Below, piece by piece: positions 9,075 through 18,962 of a stretch of 64,000 bases of DNA (position 1 is its first letter; the number at the start of each line of letters is the position of its first letter). Source of the stretch: Peribacillus simplex (GTDB lineage: Bacteria; Bacillota; Bacilli; Bacillales; DSM-1321); the NCBI RefSeq assembly GCF_900156045.1, contig NZ_FTMX01000001.1:1-64000 (forward strand), written 5' to 3'. The notes below the pieces were generated by a model. That model made no database searches. It saw only the letters and a program-made list of their open reading frames with translations, and was not told the DNA's origin. A program made the position numbers and the translations under genes.

Positions 9075-10370
9075 ATGTATAAAATTGGGGTAGTTGGTCC
9101 TAATTCATCAGTTGAGCGCATTATTAATTTAGGTAAAGAATATGAGTCGATCATGGAATTTAAAGCCTACCCATATGAGGATTTCAGAGAAACTGAAAAA
9201 ATCGTTTTGGAATTCAATAAAAATGTGGATGTCTGGTTTTTTTCTGGCCAAATTTCATATATGGTTGCAAAAAATACTGTGGGAATAGGGGATAACCTAT
9301 TATATATTGATCATACTGAATCAGGCATCTATAAAAGCCTTTTGCATATGGGATATTTCCAAAAGGAATTTTTAAGTAAAGTAAGTATCGATGAAATAAC
9401 TACAACCCATTTAGAGCAGGCGTTAAAACAAATAGATATTACTCCAAAAGAAATGTATATAAAAAACTTCAATATTGATTCAAGCACGGAAGAATTAATC
9501 GCATTCCATCTTGATTTATGGAAAGCCGGAAAAACGGAAGGTGCAATAACTTGTTTCGAGGCTGTATATCTAAATTTAAAAGAAGCAGGAGTACCAACCT
9601 ATCGAATATCCACAACCGATATGGAAATTCGCCAATCATTAAGAATTCTTGCAGAAAAATCGAGAACTTTTTACTTTAGGGACACCCAAATTGGTGTTCA
9701 AATTATTGAAATTGAACATTTTGAGAAAATATTTGAGAAAGCTAAAAGCTCGTACCATCTACAATTTCTAGAGATAAAATTAAAAGAAACCCTTCTTGGA
9801 TTTTGCGAACAATTGGAGGGATCATTAGTTGAGAAGGGAAATGGCCGCTACTTTATCTTTAGTACACGGGGTACAATTGAATCCAAAATCAAAGATTTAA
9901 AAGATACGGTCTTTCTGTTGTCAAATGAATCCAATGCTACTGTAACCGTAGGAATTGGATATGGTCAAACACTTCACTCAGCAGAAATAAACGCTCAGCG
10001 TGCCATCCAACTTTCAAAAGAAAAGTCAGAGAAGGGCATCGTCATTGTACAAGAGGACGGAACAATGATCGAGTCTGCGGGTGAAGAGGAAGAATTACGT
10101 TTTTCTTACCGGATAGATGACAAGGATTTTATGGAAAAACTAAAAAAAGCCAAAATAAGTGTGAAAAATTATAATAAATTATATGCTTTAGTTAACAGAT
10201 TGAAACTGAACGATTTTACAATAAAAGATTTAACAACGCATCTCTATTGGGATGAAAGTAATGCACGGCGTATTGTAGTAGGTTTATGTGATGTTGATTT
10301 AGCAGAAATCATTGGTGAGGAATCTTATTCTTCTCGAGGAAGACCAAGTAAAATTTATCGTTTAAAATAG
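9075..10370 (+). CDS. Multidomain transcriptional regulator with C-terminal HTH
   Basis: This 431-aa protein has an N-terminal part (about 1-190) resembling a periplasmic-binding-like sensor fold, beginning KIGVVGPNSSVERI. A middle region (about 215-330, with TVTVGIGYGQTLHSAEINAQRAIQLSK) resembles degenerate GGDEF-like domains. The C-terminal segment (about 365-431, with NDFTIKDLTTHLYWDESNARRIVVGL and SSRGRPSKIYRL) is DNA-binding. No signal peptide is seen, so it acts in the cytosol. It follows the permease/lyase pair and probably senses their substrate; the ligand is unknown. The domain reading is from fold-like patterns. Confidence 0.7.
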   Translation: MYKIGVVGPNSSVERIINLGKEYESIMEFKAYPYEDFRETEKIVLEFNKNVDVWFFSGQISYMVAKNTVGIGDNLLYIDHTESGIYKSLLHMGYFQKEFLSKVSIDEITTTHLEQALKQIDITPKEMYIKNFNIDSSTEELIAFHLDLWKAGKTEGAITCFEAVYLNLKEAGVPTYRISTTDMEIRQSLRILAEKSRTFYFRDTQIGVQIIEIEHFEKIFEKAKSSYHLQFLEIKLKETLLGFCEQLEGSLVEKGNGRYFIFSTRGTIESKIKDLKDTVFLLSNESNATVTVGIGYGQTLHSAEINAQRAIQLSKEKSEKGIVIVQEDGTMIESAGEEEELRFSYRIDDKDFMEKLKKAKISVKNYNKLYALVNRLKLNDFTIKDLTTHLYWDESNARRIVVGLCDVDLAEIIGEESYSSRGRPSKIYRLK

Positions 10371-10392
10371 CACCCATTTTTCGGGTGTTTTT
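10371..10392 (+). terminator. Short terminator after the regulator
   Basis: CACCC and GGGTG (10371-10375, 10383-10387) flank a short loop and are followed by TTTTT. Confidence 0.65.
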
Positions 10393-10401
10393 AGACTTTT
10401 A

Positions 10402-10500
10402 GCTTTTATCCCTAAGGGCAGTTCTAAACTGGATATTAAAATAACCCATGATTTTACCGTTATATTGCCAAAGGACTTCTATAAAGAAAATGAAATATAA
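10402..10500 (+). pseudogene. Possible C-terminal gene remnant
   Basis: A start-less open stretch encodes a protein-like tail that includes GSSKLDIKITHDFTVILPKD and ends at TAA 10498-10500, just before a good terminator (10519). No ATG, GTG or TTG with an SD precedes it. It could be the last part of a deleted gene or chance coding. I do not recognise the family. Confidence 0.25.
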
Positions 10501-10518
10501 GATAGCTCGACTATTTAA

Positions 10519-10548
10519 AGGCATCCATTAAGGATGCCTGATTTTTTT
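10519..10548 (+). terminator. Intrinsic terminator
   Basis: AGGCATCC-ATTAA-GGATGCCT is followed by GATTTTTTT. No intact gene lies directly upstream, which supports a deleted gene in 10402-10500. Confidence 0.75.
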
Positions 10549-10630
10549 ATGTGGTAGCTCTAAAAGTGAATTTTTTGAAATTGGTTAAACTAGTGGTATC
10601 GATTGATTCTTAAAATATTTACGAAAAATG

Positions 10631-10681
10631 TTGACAAAGTCCACTAATCAAAATAAAGTATTAGTGGATAAAGTCCACTAA
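10631..10681 (+). promoter_or_regulatory. Promoter with overlapping MarR operator
   Basis: The -35 box TTGACA (10631-10636) and -10 box TAAAGT (10654-10659) are 17 bp apart. TCCACTAAT (10640-10648) is repeated inverted as ATTAGTGGA (10660-10668), and TTAGTGGA-N5-TCCACTAA (10661-10681) forms a tight palindrome. The direct repeat AAAGTCCACTAA occurs at 10636 and 10670. The sites bracket the -10 box, as expected for an autorepressing MarR protein. Confidence 0.8.
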
Positions 10682-10696
10682 AAAAGGAAGTAAAGA

Positions 10697-11140
10697 ATGA
10701 ATATAAGTAAAAATACCATGGCTGATATACGGCAATTCAATAGATTTTATACCAATATACTTGGTGTATTGGATAAGCATATTTTGGATACCGGATATTC
10801 TTTCACTGAGGCACGGGTAATTTTAGAAATCGGTTTGATGGAGCAGTGTATAGCAAACAATTTGGTTGATAAGCTGGAAATTGATCGCAGCTATATGAGC
10901 AGGATAATTAACAAGCTGAGTAAAGATGGACTGGTTATGAAGGAAAACTCGACCTTGGATAACAGAACTAGTCTGATTCGGTTGACACCTGAAGGGTTGA
11001 CTCTATTTAACCAGCTTAATGAACGATCTGATGAACAAATAGTGAGGTTATTCCAAGGATTATCACAAAATGAAATAAAAGAAATCCATGCTTCTATGAT
11101 GTTCATTCAGAAGAAACTGGATAGTTTGGGGAGAATATAG
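10697..11140 (+). CDS. MarR-family transcriptional regulator
   Basis: This 147-aa winged-helix protein has a recognition region LEIDRSYMSRIINKLSKDGLVMKENSTLDNRTSLIRLT, followed by the usual C-terminal dimer helix. It is the first gene of a three-gene operon with a threonine-aldolase-like enzyme (1 base downstream) and AlaX. The palindromic operator over its promoter suggests autoregulation. An effector amino acid is plausible given the partners, which is inference. Confidence 0.9.
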   Translation: MNISKNTMADIRQFNRFYTNILGVLDKHILDTGYSFTEARVILEIGLMEQCIANNLVDKLEIDRSYMSRIINKLSKDGLVMKENSTLDNRTSLIRLTPEGLTLFNQLNERSDEQIVRLFQGLSQNEIKEIHASMMFIQKKLDSLGRI

Positions 11141-11141
11141 G

Positions 11142-12218
11142 ATGATACGTTTTGAAAATGATTATACAGAAGGTGCTCATAAGCGAATTCTGAAACGATT
11201 AATAGAAACCAATGAAGAACAAACACCCGGATATGGAGTGGATGAACACTGTGAAAAAGCGAGGGCTTACATTCGGAAAGAGTGTGATGCGGCGAATGCA
11301 GATATCCACTTTTTAGTAGGGGGAACACAAACGAATACAACGATAATCGCTTCCATTTTACGGCCGCATCAAGGTGCAGTTGCTGCAATTACCGGGCATA
11401 TTGCGGTACATGAAACAGGAGCAATTGAAGCCACTGGTCATAAAATACTTACTTTGCCGAGTGATGATGGAAAAATTCAAGCTGAACAGGTGAAAGAATT
11501 ATATGATGCTCACTGGAATGATGTTACTCATGAGCATATGGTACAGCCAGGCTTGGTTTACATTTCTAACCCTACGGAAAATGGAACGACTTATAGTAAA
11601 GCCGAATTGGAAGCATTAAGTAAAGTTTGCCGGGAATGCGGTTTGCCATTGGTATTGGATGGAGCTAGATTAGGGTATGGTTTGGCTTCAAAAGACAGCG
11701 ATTTAACCATGGCGGATGTTGCAAGGCTATGTGATGTGTTCTATATAGGGGGAACGAAAGTTGGTGCAATGTTTGGTGAAGCGGCAGTCATCATGAATGA
11801 TGCCCTGAAAAAGGATTTTCGGTATTTTATCAAGCAAAAGGGAGGATTACTGGCTAAAGGGAGACTATTGGGAATCCAGTTTGAAACCTTATTTGAAGAT
11901 GGCTTATACTATGAAATTTCCAATCATGCCGTCGAAATGTCCATGATGATTCGAGAAGCATTTGTTGAAAATGGATTTTCATTACGATATGATTCCACAT
12001 CAAATCAGCAGTTTCCCATTTTGCCTGAAGATGTAATTATGGAATTAGGCAAAAAGTATTCATTCTCCTTCTGGGAACAGGTCGATGCTACACACAGTGC
12101 TGTGAGATTTTGCACCAGTTGGGCTACGAAAAAAGAACATGTTGAAATGCTGGTAGAGGATATCAAGGCAACAAAAGGAGAAAAAAATGGCCACGATAGA
12201 GTTATATTTAGAGGATAG
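11142..12218 (+). CDS. Threonine aldolase-like PLP enzyme (beta-eliminating lyase family)
   Basis: This 358-aa fold-type I PLP enzyme has the phosphate loop GGTQTNTT (60-67), DGARLGYGL with the PLP aspartate, and the Schiff-base lysine K206 in GGTKVGAMFG. The family includes low-specificity L-threonine aldolases, which split threonine or allo-threonine to glycine and acetaldehyde. The exact substrate cannot be read. It sits between marR and alaX; its 3' end overlaps alaX by 32 bases, so the two are translationally close. Together they may deal with excess or unusual hydroxy amino acids. Confidence 0.85.
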   Translation: MIRFENDYTEGAHKRILKRLIETNEEQTPGYGVDEHCEKARAYIRKECDAANADIHFLVGGTQTNTTIIASILRPHQGAVAAITGHIAVHETGAIEATGHKILTLPSDDGKIQAEQVKELYDAHWNDVTHEHMVQPGLVYISNPTENGTTYSKAELEALSKVCRECGLPLVLDGARLGYGLASKDSDLTMADVARLCDVFYIGGTKVGAMFGEAAVIMNDALKKDFRYFIKQKGGLLAKGRLLGIQFETLFEDGLYYEISNHAVEMSMMIREAFVENGFSLRYDSTSNQQFPILPEDVIMELGKKYSFSFWEQVDATHSAVRFCTSWATKKEHVEMLVEDIKATKGEKNGHDRVIFRG

Positions 12219-12906
12219 TTATCTAAAAGAATGTTCGGCAAATATTGTTTCTATACAAGACCGGTTTGTCGTGTTCGATCAAACCATTTTTTATCCAGGT
12301 GGCGGCGGGCAGCCTTGTGACCGGGGGGTTATTAAACAAGGTGATGAAACCTATAATATAGTAACGGTAAAAAAAATTGATGGTGAAATCATGCATGAAC
12401 TAGAACGCCCATTACAGGATATGAATCAAAAGGTAGACATGCAGATTGACTGGTCTTGGCGGTTTCGGAATATGCAGTATCACACATTATTGCATGTCAT
12501 GTCAGGTTATTTATACCAACATTACCATGCTTTAGCCACAAGCAGTCAAATTGAGAAAGATCATGCGAGATTAGAGCTGTCTTTCTCTCCTGAAGTAATG
12601 GAAGAAATACCATTTGATTACTTGGAACGATCGATAAAGAAGGTCCTGGCACAGCCCCATAATGTTTACACGAAAACAATTAGCAGGACTGAGGCAGAGC
12701 AAAAGGAAGGGTTCATTAAAACGGTCATTAATTTACTTCCAGCCTCTCTTAACGAAATTCGAATCGTTCAAATCAAAGATATTGATGAGCAAGCGTGTGG
12801 CGGAACCCACGTCAACAACACAAATGAAATTAAAGACTTTTCCGTTATGAAAATTCAACAAAAAGGCCCGACGAAAAAAAGGATTAAAATTCAACTACTG
12901 GATTAA
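12187..12906 (+). CDS. alaX: Alanyl-tRNA editing protein (AlaX-M type)
   Basis: This 239-aa free-standing homologue of the AlaRS editing domain hydrolyses mischarged Ser- or Gly-tRNAAla. It shows FYPGGGGQPCDRG (36-47) and the zinc ligands H99 and H103 (HTLLH) with C205 and H209 (CGGTH). It starts inside the end of the preceding gene with AAAGGAG about 7 bases upstream. The link to an aldolase that could make glycine suggests protection of translation when the enzyme is active, which is inference. Confidence 0.9.
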   Translation: MATIELYLEDSYLKECSANIVSIQDRFVVFDQTIFYPGGGGQPCDRGVIKQGDETYNIVTVKKIDGEIMHELERPLQDMNQKVDMQIDWSWRFRNMQYHTLLHVMSGYLYQHYHALATSSQIEKDHARLELSFSPEVMEEIPFDYLERSIKKVLAQPHNVYTKTISRTEAEQKEGFIKTVINLLPASLNEIRIVQIKDIDEQACGGTHVNNTNEIKDFSVMKIQQKGPTKKRIKIQLLD

Positions 12907-12963
12907 GCTATGCTATCCAATCCTTCTTCACTATATGGCTGGCTATTGTTTAGGGTGAGGGGG

Positions 12964-13152
12964 ATGTTCGTGAATATAAAGAGGAAAAAGTCTTTGATAC
13001 TATGTTTTATAGTTTTGTCATTTTCTGCAATTGTTATCATCTCAAACTTTAATTCACTCGAAAGCACCAAAAGTGCATGTATTGAAAACTGTAAAACACC
13101 TAACGTTGAAAAGGGCTTCTTGGCTATTAACTGGTCTGTATCATGTGAATAA
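12964..13152 (+). CDS. Small secreted or membrane-anchored protein, unknown
   Basis: A 62-aa product begins MFVNIKRKKS and continues into a hydrophobic segment (about residues 9-27), then a polar tail with three cysteines (SACIENC, VSCE). GTGAGGGG lies just upstream. ATG 12964 and GTG 12970 are both possible starts. It resembles a short exported peptide but has no recognised family. It follows alaX by about 60 bases and may be read through from that operon. Confidence 0.5.
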   Translation: MFVNIKRKKSLILCFIVLSFSAIVIISNFNSLESTKSACIENCKTPNVEKGFLAINWSVSCE

Positions 13153-13166
13153 TACTACATCAATAA

Positions 13167-13210
13167 GGGAGTTGCATTGGCAGCTCTTTTTTTTATGGAG
13201 CTAAAGCCGG
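13167..13210 (+). terminator. Terminator with repeat D tail, copy 6
   Basis: GAGTTGC-ATTG-GCAGCTC is followed by eight T and then TTTATGGAGCTAAAG. It is the same architecture as at 5472. Confidence 0.7.
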
Positions 13211-13273
13211 ATTGTTGAGGAACTTTTTAATGAAATGAGGGATTTATGTTTTAAAGGATTATGATTAGAATAA

Positions 13274-13309
13274 TAAAAAAACAACCAGTCATATAACGGG
13301 TTGTCTTTT
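13274..13309. terminator. Bidirectional hairpin upstream of PhnB-like gene end
   Basis: ACAACC (13281-13286) and GGTTGT (13299-13304) have A- and T-runs on both sides. It probably terminates the minus-strand gene at 13324. Confidence 0.6.
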
Positions 13310-13323
13310 GGCTTGGATTCAAT

Positions 13324-13728
13324 TTAATTGACAGTAAACATCCATGAAATACCAAATTTATCCTTCAAAGAACCGTGAAGTTTCGCAAAGAATGTTTCAT
13401 GAAGATCCATATGTATAGATCCATCCTCTTTTAATAAGCTCCATGCCTTTCTGGCTTTTTCCTCCGAGTTAAGCTCCACGCTTACAACCACTTTGTCACT
13501 ATCATTCAATTCGCGTTTTGAATCAGAACCCATAATATATCCATCTTCTGTGATTCTTAATTGTGAGTATAGAACAAGTTCTTTATCACTCTCTTCAACA
13601 GGAAAGTCTGGACTTGATGGGAGCTCACTATATTTCTGCATCGCAATAAGTTCCCCGCCAAATGCCTCCATATAAAGTTTGAAAGCCTCTTCGCATTCTC
13701 TATTAAACATTAAATAAGGTTTAATCAT
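13324..13728 (-). CDS. PhnB/YjdN-like VOC-fold protein
   Basis: This 134-aa protein of the glyoxalase/VOC superfamily begins MIKPYLMFNRECEEAFKLY and ends FGISWMFTVN, the usual ends of the PhnB-like (3-demethylubiquinone methyltransferase-like) group. The role of these single-domain proteins is mostly unknown. The start at 13728 has AAAGGAG 8 bases upstream; the ATG at 13734 is too close. Confidence 0.85.
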   Translation of the reverse strand: MIKPYLMFNRECEEAFKLYMEAFGGELIAMQKYSELPSSPDFPVEESDKELVLYSQLRITEDGYIMGSDSKRELNDSDKVVVSVELNSEEKARKAWSLLKEDGSIHMDLHETFFAKLHGSLKDKFGISWMFTVN

Positions 13729-13835
13729 TTTCATTCTCCTTTGAATTAAGATTGGATTCCTTGTCTTCATACCAGTATATACGAACGTAGGTTCTATTTT
13801 CAAATAAAAACTTCTAAATCATTCTTTTTTATTAA

Positions 13836-14040
13836 GGCTGTTTTCGCATTCTTTGTTGCTATTTACCAAGTAAAGCGGTGTGGTTGATTTCCCCTCCAGA
13901 TGATCGCTTTCCACGGGGCGGGCGGTGAGACTCCTGGGGTCTCACCTGTCCCGCTGCTCCCGCAGGAGTCTCGCACTTGCGCTCCAATCAACCTGAAATC
14001 GTTTCGTTTTAAAAACAACAATCTTTACGAAAAGAGCGCC
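13836..14040. mobile_element. MITE family A, copy A2 (internally shortened)
   Basis: This is a 205-bp element with left end GGCTGTTTTCG and right end CGAAAAGAGCGCC. It is flanked by a perfect 8-bp duplication TTTATTAA (13828-13835 and 14041-14048). The central CCTCCTCGGCG segment is missing, so this copy is shorter. Confidence 0.82.
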
Positions 14041-14137
14041 TTTATTAAAAACTTAAACCTGTATCATTATGTACAAAAATATCATTATTTTATTCTCCAC
14101 GTGAAGGAATATAATGCTAATAAATCGTAGTATAAAG

Positions 14138-14375
14138 ATGAATACTACATTATTAAGTGCTCTTGCAGAGCCAATTCGATTAAGGGCGGATTCGACTTCC
14201 ATTGGCATCTAAACATCTAAGTGTGCTTTATATATCATGAGTGGTGGAATTTTATGCGGAAGCAAATCGTCGAATTTATAAGCTTCGTTCAGAACCCTTT
14301 AAGGCATTAAACATTTGGTTGGAACGGTATCGTGAAAACTTTATCTTAAAGGAGCTACAAAATAAAACACAATAA
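14138..14375 (+). pseudogene. Broken ArsR-family regulator
   Basis: Three pieces of a small ArsR (SmtB-type) regulator lie in order but in different frames. They are MNTTLLSALAEPIRLR in one frame (14138 on), then ASKHLSVL of the recognition helix in another, a TGA at 14238, then VEFYAEANRRIYKLRSEPF in the same frame as the helix. The last piece ends at TAA 14373-14375. The wing and part of the HTH are deleted. Intact homologues of about 105 aa commonly sit directly before an SRPBCC gene, as here. Confidence 0.8.
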
Positions 14376-14388
14376 TTGGAGGAATAAA

Positions 14389-14886
14389 ATGTTTACAAAA
14401 ACTGAAATTATCCTTAGTTTCAACGCTACTCGTGAGCTTGTATTTAAGGCATTTACCGAATCAGAACATCTGCAGAACTGGTGGGGCCCAAAAGGATGGG
14501 CTTTTGATATTTCCGAGTTTGAGGTTCGCGAGGATGGTGTCTTACATTATAGCCAGACATCTCCTGACGGTAATGTAATGTGGGTCAAATTTGCTTATCA
14601 AGAAGTAAAAGCTCCAGAGAAACTTGTTTACACCTCATTCTTTTCTGATGAAAAGGGTAACATCGTACGTGCTCCTTTTAACGACAACTGGCCATTGGAA
14701 ATTCTCAATACTTTTACATTCACCGAGCATGAAGGTAAAACAGTACTTACAATGATTGGGACACCTGTATCTCCAACTGAGGAGGAAATGAAAACTTACG
14801 AGGAATCGCAGGAAATGGTACAGGCGGGCTTTTCTGGAACCTTCGTTCAACTCGCTGGTTACCTCGCGAATATTTCAGAAAACTGA
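14389..14886 (+). CDS. SRPBCC (AHSA1-like) domain protein
   Basis: This 165-aa single-domain START-like protein begins with an N-terminal strand (EIILSFNATRELVFKAFTESEHLQNWWGP). It has the common family wording WWGPKGW and FTEHEGKTVLTM. These proteins form a hydrophobic pocket, and their ligands are mostly unknown. It is paired with the remains of an ArsR regulator 13 bases upstream, so its control has probably been lost. The SD is TTGGAGGA. Confidence 0.88.
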   Translation: MFTKTEIILSFNATRELVFKAFTESEHLQNWWGPKGWAFDISEFEVREDGVLHYSQTSPDGNVMWVKFAYQEVKAPEKLVYTSFFSDEKGNIVRAPFNDNWPLEILNTFTFTEHEGKTVLTMIGTPVSPTEEEMKTYEESQEMVQAGFSGTFVQLAGYLANISEN

Positions 14887-14906
14887 TATAGGTCGATGAA
14901 GAATAA

Positions 14907-15000
14907 AAGAACACTGAGAACACTGTTAACAGCAGAGTTCTCAGTGTTCTTATTGAAGGGTAACGAAAAAAGCCTGATTTCTTAAAATAGAAATCGGGCT
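14907..15000 (+). terminator. Two strong terminators in tandem
   Basis: The first is a perfect 15-bp stem (14907-14921 with 14937-14951, GTTCTCAGTGTTCTT arm). The second pairs AGCCTGATTTCT (14971-14982) with AGAAATCGGGCT (14989-15000). They isolate the rph leader from upstream transcription. Confidence 0.8.
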
Positions 15001-15079
15001 CATTAATATAGGAATTCATTATCATTTTTGTAGTCTTGTGAAATTTCTCTTCCTTTAATCATTGATAAAAAAGAAAAAC

Positions 15080-15204
15080 TGTGGTAAATTTATATAGTTA
15101 CACACTGTTGAAGGATTTTTATATAAATTATCCCTATTTTAATTATACTTCATAAAGTCCTTTTCAGTCAACCCCTATTTTTATTTTTTTAAGGAGTGTT
15201 TGAT
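15080..15204 (+). promoter_or_regulatory. rph leader shared with helD
   Basis: A 25-nt dyad (15080-15104, ends TGTGG and ACACA) matches 46961-46985 at 20 of 25 positions. After a diverged spacer, 15166-15204 matches 47046-47084 at 37 of 39 positions, beginning AGTCAACCCCTATTT and ending AAGGAGTGT-N-TGAT. The second match ends where coding starts in helD. The arrangement suggests a common promoter and untranslated leader for the two genes. Confidence 0.75.
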
Positions 15205-15256
15205 GAACATGGAACTTCACCAGGAGCAAGAACGAGCGGACCGCGCAATTGGTTGA
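15203..15256 (+). pseudogene. helD 5' remnant or leader peptide before rph
   Basis: A 17-codon frame reads MNMELHQEQERADRAIG and stops at TGA. It aligns with the HelD start MNDEIRQEQERLDEVME of this genome and has the same SD. Either an ancestral helD next to rph was deleted, or the short frame now works as a leader peptide. A further open stretch to TAA at 15304 lies in a shifted frame. Confidence 0.6.
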
Positions 15257-15305
15257 TCAGATTAATATTTTTTGTCATAAGATTCGTCTTGGTATGAAGC
15301 AATAA

Positions 15306-17936
<2,631 letters not shown>

Positions 17937-17968
17937 TTCATTACATTTAAATCATAAAGGTAGTAACC

Positions 17969-18013
17969 AAAGCCCCAATTCCCGCCTGCAACACCGGGAA
18001 TTGGGGCTTTTTT
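17969..18013 (+). terminator. Terminator of rph
   Basis: A 16-bp perfect stem, AAAGCCCCAATTCCCG (17969-17984) with its complement at 17995-18010, is followed by TTTT. Confidence 0.88.
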
Positions 18014-18260
18014 ATATTTGGATTTTAATAATGTCGTAAATTCGCAGTTTTCTATTCAAGTGATGCTATTTCAGCATGTGGATGGGAACCATTCTGAAAA
18101 AAATTGTTTCCATTTACTTACGATAGCTTCTGGCATTGGGCCCTATTAACTCGTTATAATACCCTATTTCCTTAGTATTCCAACTGTAGTATCTTTGTTT
18201 GACAGAATACATAAATAGGGACAGTCCCACACAAACACCCCCGCAAAGGAGGCCTTACAA

Positions 18261-18962
18261 ATGAGTGAAGAATCAATACTAATCGTGGAAGACGAAGAAA
18301 AAATCTTGAGACTGCTTGAATTGGAGCTTGAAATTGAAGGCTACCAAATTGGAAAGGCAATGGACGGGAATCAAGCCCTTGAAGCGTATCGATCAGGAAA
18401 ATGGGATTTGATCTTATTGGATGTGATGCTTCCAGGTATAAGCGGGATCGAGCTGCTTCGGAAAATTCGTATGAAAAACAGTTCCACCCCAGTCATCCTG
18501 TTAACTGCAAAAGGCTCTGTTGAAGATAAAGTTTCCGGTCTTGATCTCGGCGCGAATGACTACATCACTAAACCTTTCCAAATTGAGGAATTGCTTGCCC
18601 GAATTCGAGCAGTTTTAAGAATGCGGACTGCTGTACCTTCAATGGAAGATGAAGACGATGGATGGCTCAATACCGCTGATTTAAAGGTGAATGTCAAAAC
18701 ACGCGAAGTCATTAGAGGTGAAAGTGAAATTGACCTAACACCAAAAGAGTATGATTTACTTCTTTATTTACTGAAGAATAAGCGTCAAGTGCTAAACCGG
18801 GATCAAATTCTGGAAGCGGTTTGGGGGTATGATTTCTATGGAGAAACAAACGTTGTGGATGTGTATATCCGATATGTTCGCAAAAAGCTCGAATATGGCT
18901 TTGATACCCCGCTTATTCATACTGTAAGAGGCGTTGGCTACGTCATGAAGGATGCAAAATGA
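18261..18962 (+). CDS. OmpR-family response regulator
   Basis: This 233-aa protein has a receiver domain (about 1-118; acidic pair EDEE, phospho-Asp in LILLDVMLPG, lysine in ITKPF). A winged-helix trans_reg_C domain (about 135-230, with LTPKEYDLLLYLLKNKRQVLNR and HTVRGVGYVMK) follows. It overlaps the kinase gene by 4 bases, so the two are translationally coupled. The SD is AAAGGAGG. The target is unknown; the PepSY gene downstream may belong to the regulon. Confidence 0.93.
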   Translation: MSEESILIVEDEEKILRLLELELEIEGYQIGKAMDGNQALEAYRSGKWDLILLDVMLPGISGIELLRKIRMKNSSTPVILLTAKGSVEDKVSGLDLGANDYITKPFQIEELLARIRAVLRMRTAVPSMEDEDDGWLNTADLKVNVKTREVIRGESEIDLTPKEYDLLLYLLKNKRQVLNRDQILEAVWGYDFYGETNVVDVYIRYVRKKLEYGFDTPLIHTVRGVGYVMKDAK

